From assembly GCF_002443255.2 (NCBI RefSeq), contig NW_019211457.1, positions 46,157,690 to 46,221,689 of the forward strand: DNA of 64,000 nt, in the 5' to 3' direction. This document shows positions 1 through 13,355 of this stretch, piece after piece. Below the pieces are notes generated by a model. It was not told the DNA's origin. It saw only the letters and a list, made by a program, of their open reading frames with translations, and ran no database searches. This stretch comes from Varroa destructor. Lineage: Eukaryota > Arthropoda > Arachnida > Mesostigmata > Varroidae. A program made the position numbers and the translations under genes. Position 1 is the stretch's first letter. The number at the start of each line of letters is the position of its first letter.

Positions 1-1249
1 AAACCTAGCAGAGAAGACGAATTTGTGAAATGATCTTTTAGTAAAATATAAACATTATATAATTCTACACCCTGTAAGCCATACTAACCATTTTCGAGGA
101 TGCGTCGAGTGAATGTTGGAGTGCATAGTGATGTTGAAAGCAATAAATACCCCTCAATATATCTCATATGTTACAATCCGAGACTTCGCCTCCCGACACG
201 AACGGAGAGCAAGACAATATAAACATTGCACTTCTATTTATATGCGACTCAGTAGAGGTTCCGTGTCATACGTATTGCAAAAAACTCATCTCGAAAGCTC
301 GACAGGACGATCCTGTACGGAGTATCACCTTAAGCTCGACATAGCAACAGTGTAAAATGTAACGAATAAATTATTCATTATTAATTTTGAAAAAAAAAAC
401 AACACTTTTCACCAGCAAACACTCCGACTCTAGTAAATCTACACGTTCCTGTATGAACAGGACGATCGTACATGGCGTAGTTGATCAAATACGAACGACA
501 GATGAGCACATAACAATTTAGGACACTATAGCATTTTATGATTTATGGCCTCGCTTTGCTATGTCAGTTTTGTTCATTAATTATATGGTAAGAATACAGA
601 CACGGGTATGGGGTCTCTAGGCTGAGCGGTTTCCGTATCTAATATTACGCACCACAAATTGATGTCTCTTTTTAACGGCACTTTTACTCGACTTCAAAGA
701 CGAATTCAGTGAAGCTTAACGTCTCGTTGTCCAAGTAGCATGTATTTGAACAATAGGCTTCATTACGGGTCTCAATGTAATGTTCGCATAGTGGCAACGG
801 TAGACTCCTCGGAAGCGTAACTCACCCGTCAACAACGCAAAAATAATAACAGTAACATCGTTAGGTTAGCAGACGACTCTGCTGTGTTACCCAGTCGTCG
901 ATTAGCCGATGAAAATAGGTTCCAATGATAAAAGGAACACTTTGATTCTACACGGGAAACATAGGCACGTACAGGATGCAGGTCCAGCCTGTCAACACCC
1001 GGCCGGAGAGTGGTCGCCGACAACAAAAATGAGTCCAATGAGTGTTCGATAATGGCAAAAAATGTTGTAAGTGTTCTTTGCGCCTAAGACATTTATTGGC
1101 GTGTCCGCTAATTTGACTGAACGATCAGAAAATCGTTATCGACGTACGAACATGCGGCAAAGCTTTGGGCGTCGAGAACTAGCGAAAGACGGCGAGGACG
1201 CTGAGGTGCCGACCGCTGCAAAGCTGCTAGCCAGGGGACTTAACTTTCC

Positions 1250-1273
1250 AATAGAAACGACTCCGTTTCTATT
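1250..1273. repeat. Perfect 10 bp hairpin, 4-base loop
   Basis: The arms aatagaaacg (1250-1259) and cgtttctatt (1264-1273) are exact reverse complements around the loop ACTC. The stem does not extend (C opposite T next), so it is too short for a microRNA precursor. It is not followed by a T-run acting as a terminator. No function is inferred. Confidence 0.85.
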
Positions 1274-2106
1274 TGTATTTTTCGTGTCAGATAGGTTGTG
1301 TTGTTATGTGCTAGTTAATCTAGTCGTTACGCGAGTTAGTTCTGTATCTGAGACACGTCGTTCAGGGGTATGGACGAACTTACGAGTGGATGGTAACTGT
1401 TACAGCCTGAACTTGCCGATGCTGTATGTATCATGATTGCCCACTGTTGTACAACAATATAGGTTTCTGTTTTGTGGCAGTGCGCTAGTTATTGATTATT
1501 AGCAAAAGCAGCAACTACAACGACAGCAAATGGGTCTAGGTTGCAGCATAGGAACAGTTTTCAGGTTGTCTTAGATAGTCGTCGCCGATGTTCCGATTGG
1601 GCAATGGACATCGAACGTGATAACGGGATTGGCTGGCTCTGCATTAGACAATCCAATCATGTCCTATTTTTCTGTAACCCAAATCGCATCATAAAATGAA
1701 GACACTTCGATGTCCTGGTTCAAGATCTCTGCCACCTTTTCTCCCCTTCCGCTCCTCTCTGGTGCCTACCTTTGCCAGCAGTTGGCCTCGAGCTAACATG
1801 ACCATTAGTACGACAACTCGTAGGCGACTAAAGAGGAAGCAGCTTTCGACGGACAAACACGACTCGTCTCGTTCCAGATAAGTAAGCTATGTCCAAGTCC
1901 GCCATCGCTTGTTGCTAAGTGACCATTGCACCCAAGCTCCGCTGCTGCGATTGAATTCTACTAGCCGTATCATCAAAATGTTTGCTAGTTCGTCTCACTT
2001 GTTTACTGCAGGCTTACTATGTTTTTGAAAGCCTTATTGAATTTACATGTTTGCGAGCGACTTCTCGACAAAGCTCAGGTTCTTCGTAGAGGGATAGATA
2101 ATCGTA

Positions 2107-2131
2107 TATTTACATGAGGCACATGTAAATA
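2107..2131. repeat. Perfect 10 bp hairpin, 5-base loop
   Basis: The arms tatttacatg (2107-2116) and catgtaaata (2122-2131) are exact reverse complements around AGGCA. The flanking bases (A and A) do not pair. It is an isolated structure with no gene seen near it. Confidence 0.85.
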
Positions 2132-4200
2132 ATGTTCAAATAGAAGAGTTAGCACTAAACAGGTGAGACCATCTCGGAACTGATCGTATACGTTTCGCTA
2201 AGACGAGAAAAAACGTAGGAACTATCAAATCTGCGTAGAAAAAACACTTGATTCAGCTCTACTATATTTCAACCTTTCGATATGTCTAATGCTTTGCTAC
2301 AAATCCGAGATACGCTTTGCTGTCGTAATAATTGCTCTTTTTTCTTCGGTCGCAGGTCAATAGTGAACGATACGATGGCAAACACCTTGCCCCAAAATCC
2401 GCACGAACAGCCAAATCATCTCTGACAATAAGTCGTGTATAGGACTGGTAACTAAGTTAACTAAATATGGCCCGAGTCAAATGGCAAAACAGCCTTCGCG
2501 CATAGAAGTGAGAAAAACTACTGGGCAACAAAATAGAGAGTGATGTTATCTCTTTGATTTGTTTGCTTTTTCTTATGCATTCCCTATAAGTTTGGCTGTT
2601 ACGGTGAGATACCGGGGAGGAGTGAAACACGGTAGCAATCGATGTTCAGATATGTGCTTTCCTATAAGCTTCGATCAAACGTTACGTAAAACCACTAACT
2701 CATCTAGGCAAGGGGTTTGCCCGACATGCTTGGCCAATGTTTGTTAAGGACAGCCCGTTTCGTCTATTGAACGCTCGAGCGTTTGGTGCGATAACACGTA
2801 AATATGCACGTCGTCGAAACAAATTTAGCTCTACATCAGGCTAAATAATATAGTCTAGGTGGCCGGATAGTCCTCCACTCGCTGCGAAAACGTAACAGCA
2901 CAACGACAGCTGGTTGGAATTAAGTGTAATAGCCAATTAGGTAGAACCTGACGGTAGAGTTCGACAGATGACAGAGACATAAGTTATAAACTAAATTCTA
3001 GTTCGTCATACGAGCCAACTCGTACTGCAATGTTAAAAACGTTACCAACTACTAAGGCCTATCTAGTATTTCCAATGTAAACATTGTGATAGATCAGATC
3101 CGCTAACTGCTCCGCAGAGCTATTGTCTGCGAAAAGAGCACAACCTTCTAACACAATCTGACAGATAACGTTGTATAACAAAAACGTATTTTTCTATGCA
3201 CTGGTTATGATAAATATACGGTTTTACGTGTAGAGGTAATGTTCGCACGCGGAAAAAATACGAGCCCGAAAGCGAACGCTAACATAGCCGAACGGATCAA
3301 ACCTGTGCCGATCCCTGTTACGGGTCAATAGGTATCATACGGTTCAATAGACGGTGACGAAATCTATAGGATATCTACTCCGTGTAATGGTACCATTGTA
3401 AGAACATTGTAGGAATTAAGCATTCATTTGCACGATATGGAGCCCTGCATAAGGAAACGATCCATGGGAAGATAGCCGTAGATCGCGAACGTGGTCGCAA
3501 TCGCCGTCTACGGTTTTGAGGCTAGTGATAATTCGCAAAACTTTTTCTACCCCGAAACCACCTACTACATAGGAGATTTGATAGATGTACAAATACGCCC
3601 GTATCCATTTGCATATACAAGCGATCTACTACCGCAGTGCTAAGATGATCGTGTGAACGCTTCGACGTAGTAATTTGTCGTTCCGTCGACACGAGTAGTC
3701 TGGTTACTCAAGTTAGAAGTTATCGTTGAACTTTATAATCGTTTGTCGTAGAATTTAAAGTCCACCGACAAAAAGGCCCAAAACACTTTGTATGCCTTTT
3801 TATCAAAAAGTTCGTAAAGCAGCTTAGGCCATAAGAATCTCAAGCTACTCAAGAGAACTGGAACAGTAGGATTTTGCATGTTCACAGTTACGTAAAACTC
3901 TAATTGGTCAAACATAATAATTTGTTTTCCGATTCGTGTCATCAACACAGGGTTTTTATTTCTAAAACTAAAAAAAAAGTACCACAAGATATTTTCTGAT
4001 GGTATCACGCAAGGTGTCTTCTCCAAATTGCTTGTTATTGTGCGACCTGCATAAAGCTTTGCCTTACTGTATAGCGTCATAGTCGGTAACGTAATACTTC
4101 AGTTATAACCGGCAGACCTTGTTGCTGCAGAGGTTGTGTGTCGCGGATTCGACGCTCCGTACTAGCGGTTTGGTAACTGGCTATAGCATGCACCCAATTA

Positions 4201-6390
4201 GAGCTAAGGACCCTGATTTACCCTATTGATAAATCGTCGTTTTAAGAGAGACGTCAGCGCTACAAAAAGTTTCGCCATTTGGGTTCCTGTTTCCAATATC
4301 ACGATCAGGTACGTCTTGTTCTTGCGTGCACTCCGTGCCTACAAGAAAGTACTTGCCGGATGGAAGGGCTTCGCCAGACCTTATCTGTATTTGCTGTGCT
4401 CTCTATTTTATCTTTGCTCAATCTCCGGCGACGCCATCCAGATAAGGAAAAGCTCCACCATACAACATGCTCGCCTGCTGAGGACATATCACTCGCTTAA
4501 TTGTAATGCGCTGAAATGAAAACTGCAGCATCAGGAACGATACTGGGTCTATAGCAGCGGCGGCGGCGGCGGGAGTAGCAACGAGCAGGATTAGCCTTTA
4601 TGGGGGCGGGAATGTTATATTGCACGACGGTGTATGTAACGCGGCCATGCCTCGATAACGAAAAGCCTACCAGAGCGGTGTAATGCAATCGACGCATCCA
4701 GTAGGAACTATGTAACGGTATAGAGACGATGATAATAGCCGGAGTACGCAGAGGAGACAGCATCGCCATGTTCTGTCGATGGTTTCCGGAGCCGTCGCTG
4801 TTTACACAGTCCTCGATTTGATAACGATCGTGATCATAAGCAAAAGACTTTGGTCTTCTGTAGTAAAGCCATGTTAACACTGAAATTGGTCGCTCAGCCA
4901 GACGATACCTTATCGTCGCCATCGTCGGATCATTGTCCTGTCAGCGCTCGTATAGTATGAAAGGGCGAGCGATAGAGAAAAGGCTACGGCTGGCGCCTGA
5001 GTCCGAGACGACGTGTCAACTCGTGTTGGTTGTGTTAACAAAGACAATAGTAGTAGTAAATGGAAGCTAGCATACAAAGACTCTTATGGTGGAGCTAGTA
5101 ATAACATGGTAATGGCGCACGAAGGACAGTATTTGTCGCACGTGGAAGAGATTCGTGTCGTCATCTATTAAAATAGAACGAAGGCCTTTCGGCTCTACTT
5201 GCTTAAACTACAAGCATCAAAATATTACTGCTGTTGTTATTATTATAGTTCGGAGACCATGTCCCCTTCAGGGTGATATCATCAGCATAATAAATGAGCT
5301 GGTACACGATAGCGTCACCTCAAATCATTGACGGCCGATGGGCGAACCTCCGTAATTAGCTATTCAATCTATTCGCATAGATGTTTCTAACCAGTAACGA
5401 TCGTATTTACGTATTCGGTTTAATAACTTGTTTCTTCTGAATGGCAGTTATTAGTTACTAGAGGCAATAAGATTACTAAGGTCAAGGTGAAGGAGCACAA
5501 TTATTGGACGACTAGGACACTCGTTAGAAACCCTGCCACTGCTGAATGGTTAGGCGCTGCTAGCGAAGGGGGTTTCGAAGAGCGACTCAGAATAACCTTC
5601 GATATGGTCTCTCGAATCGAAACAAGTAGGTGACAAGCGGAACGGTGTCCGACATGAGTAGAACGCTGTCGTTACTGTTCTTTTGTGGGTCGACAAGTAG
5701 ATAGGCACATTTTTATGAAACTAATTTTAATATATTTGAGAATTATTAAGGCGTGTGCGTCCCTTTCTAAGAAACCGATTCACTGCCACGACCTGGGAGA
5801 ATAGTAAACAAAACAACGGACATTACGATGGCGTGTCGCTGCCGCTGCCTGTTTTCTATGGCTCTATTTCGAATTCCATTGGCGGGTCTTACAATTGCAT
5901 GAAAAAGAATGCTGAAAAACAATTCACTTTCCCATTGAATATTGATGACAAAACAGTTACGCAGACAAACACAACGCCACCTTGCGGACAGCATATTAGC
6001 AAGGCATATTAAGTAACAAACAAATAAACGAGTTATATGTATGGGACGAATGATAAACGTGTTCTACGAATACGGGTGCTTTTAGCATTCAATCCATGTT
6101 CATCACCATTTTGTTAGCTCCATTGTGTCATGCTTTTTGCTAATGGCGGTCGAACGTCTACTGACTGGTCCCCCATAGGAAAACAGCTAACCCGTGTTAC
6201 GCTATGTCCGCTAATAAACAGCTGTATCTTGTTCACACTTATTCTATTTTCTACGTACAAGATCGCCGTTACTGACTGCCAGTTCACATTTCCGAGCAGT
6301 TTCACATAACTTAGGGGGCTAATCAGACCGCGTTTGAAATTCATGTATAATGTAAGTTTATCCTTCGTTGTTTGTTGGGTATGACTCAAT
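4201..6390. other. No gene recognised; overlapping short open frames on both strands
   Basis: A minus-strand open frame with a true ATG runs 4922 to 4497 (141 codons). Its arginine run comes simply from the CGG repeat at 4558-4572. Shorter frames on both strands overlap at 4226-4519 and 5755-6012. None shows a known motif or a clear exon boundary. I regard them as chance frames. Confidence 0.5.
4558..4572. repeat. (CGG)5 microsatellite
   Basis: Five uninterrupted CGG units are preceded by GCAG and followed by GAG. This short GC-rich tract lies inside otherwise mixed-composition DNA. Confidence 0.9.
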
Positions 6391-6398
6391 TCAATTAA

Positions 6399-6442
6399 GA
6401 ATTCAGGATAATAAGATGGGTATTGGAGCTAAGCCTGAATTC
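6399..6442. repeat. 9 bp inverted repeat, 26-base spacer
   Basis: gaattcagg (6399-6407) is the exact reverse complement of cctgaattc (6434-6442). Each arm contains an EcoRI-type GAATTC core. There is no evidence that it bounds a mobile element. Confidence 0.8.
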
Positions 6443-8263
6443 AATGAAAATCCTGCGTCGTCAACGCCATCTGCACGACAATAAGCAGAGCCAGATCAAT
6501 GATACAGAAGCAAAAAAAGGGAAGGCTTCAGTGTACGTAAGTTATACGAACTTGTTAACGTCGTTGTACGAACGGGTTTAAACTAATGAACCACATCAAC
6601 CATCTTCGAAGTTACGATGTGCTACTCCGATTTTGGCTTTGTTATCCGGTTTGAAGACATCTGTATTAGTTGAGCCATGTACCTATCGGTGGCTCTTTAT
6701 GACAAAACTGGCTTTCATTTGTATAAAATGATATATTTGTCTGCACACGCGGCAGATGGGAGAGCAAAAAACCTATTTAGCACTCGTTCGACAGCGTTCA
6801 AAGCTAACAGTGCCATAAAAAAAGCTCGCAAACAAATACTCAACTGACAACTTTAAAGTGGAAGTAAACGCCAATTTAAACGAACTTTTCCATATAAGAA
6901 CAGTAGGAATTTTTCATTTGTAGAGTTGAACACGGCTGGGCCAGCAGGTTGGTTAAAACTAGAATGATCTACGTCACGCGTGAAAACCTACTGGATCAGA
7001 GTGACGATGCTTGTCTTGCCTAAACTAGCCTCACTAACCTCAACCGACCGATGTGGACGCTTTGAATTCGACAAAAAACAAGCTAAGGGGCTTATTTGTT
7101 TACAGCGAAAGAAAAAAGCATCGGTTTCCTGCATTCAGATTATCTCGACATTGAAAACGTTCATAATACAGATATTATCTGGCTGTATTATATTATATAC
7201 CGGCGGGAAAAATTATGAAGTAATAAGAAGGAACGGCATTAACAGCTGTTAAAGTTACCCGCGTGTCTGGCCGACGTATTTATACGATGCGTGTCCTATA
7301 AGCGACCCCTGCAACAGACGTTCGTAGCGTTGCGTTGAGCATGCTTAAGGTGGATCGTTTCTTTGGTAAATCGTTTAGTTATTAAACCTAAAATGAATAT
7401 AGTATATCATACAAGACAGTGTTAGTGGAAAAAGGACTTTTATATCTAATTTATTGTCCGGCTTGGCTCCTATCTCGTATGATGGTCAAACTTCACCATC
7501 GGTCCATTAGAAGACATTTTAACTGTTAGAGTCTACGAATGGTTTTAACAAGACTTTGATTTACTAAATACGGACTTTTTTTACTCACAGAAATATCCCC
7601 ACGTTGTTGGTTCAGCCAGAATTCTAGTTGGCTAAAACAAAGTGTAATATTTTTTTATAATCGTTGTCAGGTCCAGCACGTTTATTAGAACCTGTTTGGA
7701 GCTGTGATGATTTCCCCTACAAGTCTAATAAAAATTCTTTAAGATAAAGTTGCTCTGGCATCGGCCCAGGACGGCATCATCGGCTTGATCTACATCTGCT
7801 TAGACTGAGGACATGCGTCGCAATTTTGAGAGTGATCTTATATTCAGCGAGATAAAATTTAAACACTTAACAAATTTCCAGACCGATTGCAGCCTAAATA
7901 AAATTTGCAGTAACGGTCACGCTTTGACTTTTAAGGCTTTTAACAAATGCTTTTTTGAGTTGAAGTCGAACTTCTTCGCTAATCCGGACTCCTCATATTG
8001 AGACTTCAATGCTCCAATAGGACACGACCGCTTATTTTGAAGGGACCTGCAGACTGATGTACCCTTGACATTTTTCAGGATGACTTACTTTGTTGGAAAA
8101 TTGTTAAAAAATAAAAACCTTTCGATGTAGCATTAACAAAAAAATCACCCCGGAGGACAAAAAGCAGAAAGAACAGTTAAGCTCTTTCCATCCAGCGGTT
8201 TCGATTCAATTTTTTGGTTTATCAATACTTCTCTCTATATACTTTCATTTAGGTGTGCACAAT

Positions 8264-8283
8264 AAAAAAAAAAAGTTTTTTTT
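8264..8283. repeat. A11-G-T8 homopolymer pair
   Basis: A run of eleven A is followed by one G and eight T, which could fold on itself. It is low-complexity sequence without a neighbouring gene. Confidence 0.85.
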
Positions 8284-8319
8284 CTGAAGCTGTCCCACGT
8301 CGATAGACTGATTCGTTAA

Positions 8320-8337
8320 TTCGTTCGGACGAACGAA
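8320..8337. repeat. 18 bp near-palindrome, 8 bp arms
   Basis: ttcgttcg and cgaacgaa flank the two bases GA. The left arm is preceded by a partial direct copy (attcgtta then attcgttc at 8311-8326). Such a symmetric site could bind a dimeric protein, but nothing here shows that it does. Confidence 0.8.
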
Positions 8338-10272
8338 AGAATGTGATCCTACTAGGCACAAGGTCAGGATCGATTTAAGGTCTACGCACGTATCTAACCA
8401 ACGTGTATCGACGAGTCAGATGCCCCATAGAATTGTACTTTAGAACTTAAATATTATCGAAAAGAACTTGTTAACGGGGGTGAGATGTTACAGTAATACA
8501 GTGAAATTAATCAAAATGTCACATAAAGGCAGCTTCATTAATCGTGCGCGAATTGCAAACACCACCGATCAATCAAAGGCCATAAGTTGGTGTGTTGAGT
8601 TGTCCAACAATCTCGTACGTGACGACCGTAATCATTGAGCCGTAACGTCGAGCTTGACCTATGTAAAAATATCGCGTTTATTATTATTAAGTGTGTCGAA
8701 ACCATAATTAGTACTAGTATCTAGACAGAATGTAGGAACGGGCCGATAGACAGAGAGGAATTGCCATTTACAATGTTGAGCTTTCCCTTATTTGTGTATA
8801 AACACGCATAGCGATCAACAGAAATCGCGACACCCTTCGCTTTTCACCATCGGGTCTTGATGTTGTTACCACTACCAGCGTTGTTGTTAGCGCCATTAAT
8901 ACTTTGAAGATCGCGTGGACGTTACGGACGCATCGACACCAACCAGAAACGGATCGTCCAGTGACGACAAACTTTTGCTGTAATTACGTGAGTTGCTATT
9001 TGACTGCCGCAGCTGCGATGGCGGTAAAAAAAATTGCCAAAACACAGCTGGCGGAAACTACTCCGCCGAATCTACATTATACAGAACACTCGTCTATACA
9101 ACATTGAAGACACTGTGTATCTATGACACGCGTATGAGTTCGCCCTTTTAGCAGTCGCGGTCCCTTTATTGGAACACCCGTCTGACACCAGACAGGCGGT
9201 GCCGATAGCCAGTGCCGGTTAAACGCTGTCACAGTTAACGAAGCGTCTCCTAATGAGGAGAGATGATATAAAGAAACCCAAAGCAAGAGTTAAAAAGGGC
9301 GACCTGATACGTCGTTCTTTTAGGACTCGTATGTATGGCCTTGTATGTAATGCACAATTGACGAAAGCTAATCACTGCCATTTATGCCGTAATGGCACAT
9401 ACCTTGATAGATACTTTTCATATATATGAACTCGAAGCTACTTCCAAAATGATGTATTTTATAGAATTAAATGATGTAAATCTATTATACCCTCGGATGC
9501 GTGGTGGCCACTTTTTTTCTTCGAGCTGAGCATCATGTGGTGGTGGTAAAACTCCCGACCAAATGTCATAGGTGGCAAGAGTCGCAAGAAATGGATGGAA
9601 ATCAAAACGCTTTCTTTTGTTGTAAATGTAAAATCGGCGGCAGATATTTCCATTTAGAGATTTAAGACACTAGTACCCAATTTTATTCTTATAATAATCT
9701 ATAAAATAGCATAGAAAAAGCGGTAACGAAAACAAGCTGCTGCCTTCCTGAACAAGCCGCTATTCCGATATGACTTTCCTCAAACCAACGTATTTGATAT
9801 TAATGTTTCGTGCGGTGACGGCGCTCCCGTCCACGCCTACAATCGCCCTTTGTTGATCGTCTGCTGAACCCGATGCCACTATCGTTAGATCGATCTAGTA
9901 AGCGTAAATAAGCCTTATATAATATATTATGGCAGAACGCCACTGTTGTCAAGAACGAGCGTTCCACAGCCACTCGCGCTAATTATTAGTACTAGAACTC
10001 GGCCACGTCTGTACTCCCTAGTCCGCGGTTGATACATTTTTTCGTTCTGCAGTCGATATCCCCTAAAGCTTAGCACCTGTTGGATGGGTTTTTCTTTGGC
10101 TACTGCCTCTCGTCGATAGGATCTACGCTCACCTTTTTTCGGGTGGCGGATTCCCAGATCCGTTGTGAATAGGGGACATAGTTCCACGGTTTTCCCTGCG
10201 GACATTTCTGCAAACAACGCAGCCGCATACACAGGTGCAAATCCCTCTGTCCCACAGCGATAATTTTCTGTT

Positions 10273-10290
10273 GTAAGTCATCTGACTTAC
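10273..10290. repeat. 18 bp near-palindrome, 8 bp arms
   Basis: gtaagtca and tgacttac are exact reverse complements around TC. The half-site TGACTTAC is somewhat AP-1-like, but the resemblance is too weak to name a factor. Confidence 0.75.
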
Positions 10291-10675
10291 GAAATGCCTA
10301 GGCCTTTGCTACCCGCACAAGTACAGGTCGCAATTTTTTTCGGTTACACCGATAGAGGGTGCCTTGTCTAAGTTTAGGACAGTCCAGTCTCTTGCGAGTA
10401 CAGCCATCATTGCTGCCCATTGATGGTTCGCTAATCGATGCGCTGCGAGGTCGGCCTCGTAGAGGTTCGAGGTGAGTCAACTGGTGGGCTGGCCCGAGTC
10501 ACACTCGTTGTGGTGCCGGATGGTTCTTAAAAGAATCAGGTCGTTTTGTTCCAACCAGCAACCGTAAGGCTCCTTTGGTATATAGCCTCAAGCCGCCCCG
10601 ACTATCTCAGCGTATGAATTCACTTCACTGCCTTCCTACTATTACTTTTCTGATATCGCCGCTGTTAGAATGCAG

Positions 10676-11229
10676 TTCAAGAAAAAACCTCATACTCGGC
10701 CTCCTTTAGCAAGGACCCCTTGGCACTCGCTAACTTCCTGAAGATTACGCCAGCTTCTTCATGGGTAGACAATAATACTTCCGGCAAACCTGCTTTCTTC
10801 GGAAGAAAGTCCCCACACAACTTCATCTTGCATTTTGTACTCCTCTGTACCGCTCTTGAAACAGAGCTAAGCAAGCACTGCTCCGTGCAGGTGGTTACGC
10901 GCCTGCCATACGACTTGGTCTGGTGGTCATTTCCGTTTGTTGACGAATCACTCGTGCCCGTCAGGCCGTACCTTATGCCTCCTCTGGAGGAACATCACCA
11001 GGGGGCGATTAGCGGTCGATCAATGGAACGGCCAACTCTTTTGGCTGGCAAGAAGCGCTTCGTAGCCACTGACTCCGTAGCTAAAGGCATATATGCATAC
11101 TTATTCACATATCTATACAGCAATTATAGATCTATTGCAATGTACATCGTTTGCATCGTGCTCATTGCGAGGTTGATGACAAGACGATGCCTTCTTTACC
11201 TTTGTGGTTCGCTTTATCAGAATAGTTGA
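10676..11229 (+). CDS. Possible internal exon or chance open frame, unrecognised
   Basis: The frame is open from 10669 to the stop at 11229, about 180 codons. The first in-frame ATG is only at 10975, so as a gene it would have to be an internal exon. A plausible acceptor precedes it: a pyrimidine-rich stretch (10631-10655), then TGCAG ending at 10675. The first part (about 10676-11085) uses many C/G-ending codons and encodes a mixed, protein-like sequence containing VRPYLMPPLEEHH. The last 45 residues are hydrophobic and AT-rich, suggesting that any true exon ends before about 11085. I found no good GTRAGT donor there and recognise no domain. One or fewer frames of this length is expected by chance in a window like this. 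Confidence 0.13.
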
Positions 11230-12280
11230 CCTGACATCATTCAGGAACAGCAACGGGCGACGGGTCGCGCTAGCGCTACTGCCTTGCGCCGCCTAGGCGA
11301 CTAAGATGAACACGACTATATCCACAAAAACTGCCCGAAGCAAACGAATCAACCGGCAGCGTTTGCTCACAGTACCCACAGTTGCCTACCCGAAGCCAGG
11401 ATGACGCAGTATATGCATAGCGATTTACACTCACAGTAACATGGTTAACAAAGTGAGGCACAGCCAATTACGAGTCGGTCTAATGATGATAAAATCATAC
11501 CTTTCGAGTCCGCTTAGCTCGTGTGGAAGACGGCCGAGGATAAATGCACCGAAAAGTTATCCCGCTGGGCCATAGAAAGCCCATAACCTTCGAGTCACTT
11601 TGTTTATACACAGTTTTTGACAGCTATATGTTTCGATCAAGTTTGCGTACAGACGAGCTTCTTTAAATCGAGCTTGGATGAAAGTGTCCGTGACGAATAG
11701 GACGATAATCGGGATCGTTTGGCATAACGGGAGGCATGGCTACTGTTATGTTAGAGTAACTTTGTTGCTCCGGTAGTACAAAATAGATAATCGGCGCGCG
11801 TTAAAGTGCTATTGGAACCGTCATGGATATTTATGGAGAGAATAAAAGTAATTGATGAAAATCGATGAGTCTCTCAGGGAAGTATGCGGCAGTGGGACTC
11901 TTATCGGTTATCGCAGGCTTTAGACGCATCACATACCTAATCGAACGCTATACACAAGTGGAAACGTACAGCATCGAACGTACCAAGCTCATTCAATCCC
12001 TATTCACATATTTCTCGAAAGCAACGACACCGAATTGTACCACCTCATAATCGAGGAACAGCGTTCACGCATTGATCCTCTATCATCGTTTCGCAGAGTT
12101 CAAGATAGCAATCTTCTACCTAAATCGAGCCATTACAATTCCCGACCAATGACCAGAAGGTGTGCAGGAACATGAACTGATATCCTATTTTTGTTTTTGT
12201 CCGAAAACGAGGTCAACAAATGTTGTGAAACACAGAAATTAATATACGTTAACGAGGGCCTGCGATTGTTAACTATGGCA

Positions 12281-12340
12281 CGTCGGCGGTTCAGCGGTCA
12301 CGTGCTGGCGTGACAGTTGGGCGGCTTGGGTTCGATCCAT
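12281..12340 (+). repeat. tRNA-like segment, possible tRNA-derived SINE remnant
   Basis: An A-box-like string (gcggttcagcggt, about 12285-12297) is followed about 30 bases later by a B-box-like ggttcgatcca (12329-12339). The latter matches the RNA polymerase III consensus GGTTCGANNCC at 10 of 11 positions. Between them gtcacg/cgtgac forms a 6 bp stem with a 6-base loop where an anticodon arm would lie. The T-arm stem pairs for only about 3 bp and no acceptor stem is found, so this is not a functional tRNA. A decayed SINE head is possible. No A-tail or target duplication was identified, and no second copy was seen in the window. Confidence 0.22.
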
Positions 12341-13355
12341 CAGCAACGCGAAATTTCTAGAGGCCAGTTAACGTAATGGTGTTGACTGAAACGGGATTAT
12401 CTACTTTTCGGTGAACATCTTGAAAGATACATTAGCTTGTTTCCTATTGTGCTGATAAGCAATGAACAGCTTAACGTTTACCCTCGTGTATTTGTAACCT
12501 TTAATAAAGGCTTTATTTTGCCTCGGTGACAGCCACTATAGAACCCTGTGGAAAATTAACAGAGTTTCGATACGCGTCTTACTAATTCTAATTCGTTGAA
12601 AGTTTTAATATTTCTCCATTAGTTGATACGACTGCAGTTGTTATCTGGTCCGCCTATTTTTAGCTCGTAAAAGCCGTAGGGCACACTTCTGAACGCGATA
12701 TCTTCGTTCTTGTTACATATGGTCTGTCTGACTTAATAACCGACTATAAAACGGTTAGGGCACACATGTATATATGAACCTATTGCGCATATAGCTCATG
12801 TAGTTCTGCGAGTTCCCGAATGTTAACGCTAAACGTTTAACAAGGCTGGCTTAGCTGTGCTATATTTAATAAACATGTGTCTATTGCCATTTTATCTTTG
12901 ATAGCCAAATCAGTCATTAACCGTTAATCTGTTCTCGAATTCAAAATCAATATTCCAGGTATATTTTGGTTATTGACCATTATAAATACAACTACTATAC
13001 CCCCTTAAGACTTTGGTAATTTTTTTCCAGCATCTTCTCACAGTTACAGTGGGTTGTCTTATGTACGACCTTAGCACTTGAGGACAACAAAGCAATTTCT
13101 CTAAATCTCGAATAGAACTTACTCTTTGCGAAAGTCAAGTCTCTCAATCAATTGCGCTGACTAAGATTCTTAATGCCAAATCAGCTTTTTGCATATATAC
13201 GGTGCCTCGTACAAAAGAGAGCTGTCCCTTTTGGAATGGAGCTTGCAAACTTCCAGGGGTGATAACAAGCTTTGGCATCTAACCGTTACTTGTCACTTCA
13301 GCCACTATAATTTGCATTGCAAGCATAAATTAGGTCTTATCCTTGTTGCTAGCAT

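Larger units (their letters stand above)
1..4200. other. No gene recognised; hairpins and short open frames only
   Basis: I see no recognisable gene here. The longest open frame (1071-1436, plus, 121 codons) has no family resemblance, and one this long is expected by chance in AT-rich DNA. Two perfect 10 bp hairpins (1250-1273 and 2107-2131) are listed separately. An imperfect inverted repeat lies at about 3477-3515, where ccgtaga pairs with tctacgg. No microsatellite longer than about 10 bases was seen. Confidence 0.6.
6391..10660. other. No gene recognised; A/T-run-rich spacer
   Basis: Open frames are short (101 codons at most, minus 9927-10232) and unrecognised. The stretch holds an inverted repeat gaattcagg/cctgaattc (6399-6407 and 6434-6442), an A11 then T8 tract at 8264-8283, and two near-palindromes listed separately. 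Nothing else is supported. Confidence 0.55.

Noticed and set aside
4497..4922. 141-codon minus frame with an arginine run
   Set aside because: The Arg run is the translated (CGG)5 repeat. There is no motif, and one or two frames of this length are expected by chance.
10457..10470. B-box-like gaggttcgaggtg
   Set aside because: No A box at the right spacing upstream and no tRNA fold.
13021..13115. Strong acceptor-like TTTTTTCCAG
   Set aside because: At most 27 open codons follow in any frame and no donor is seen.
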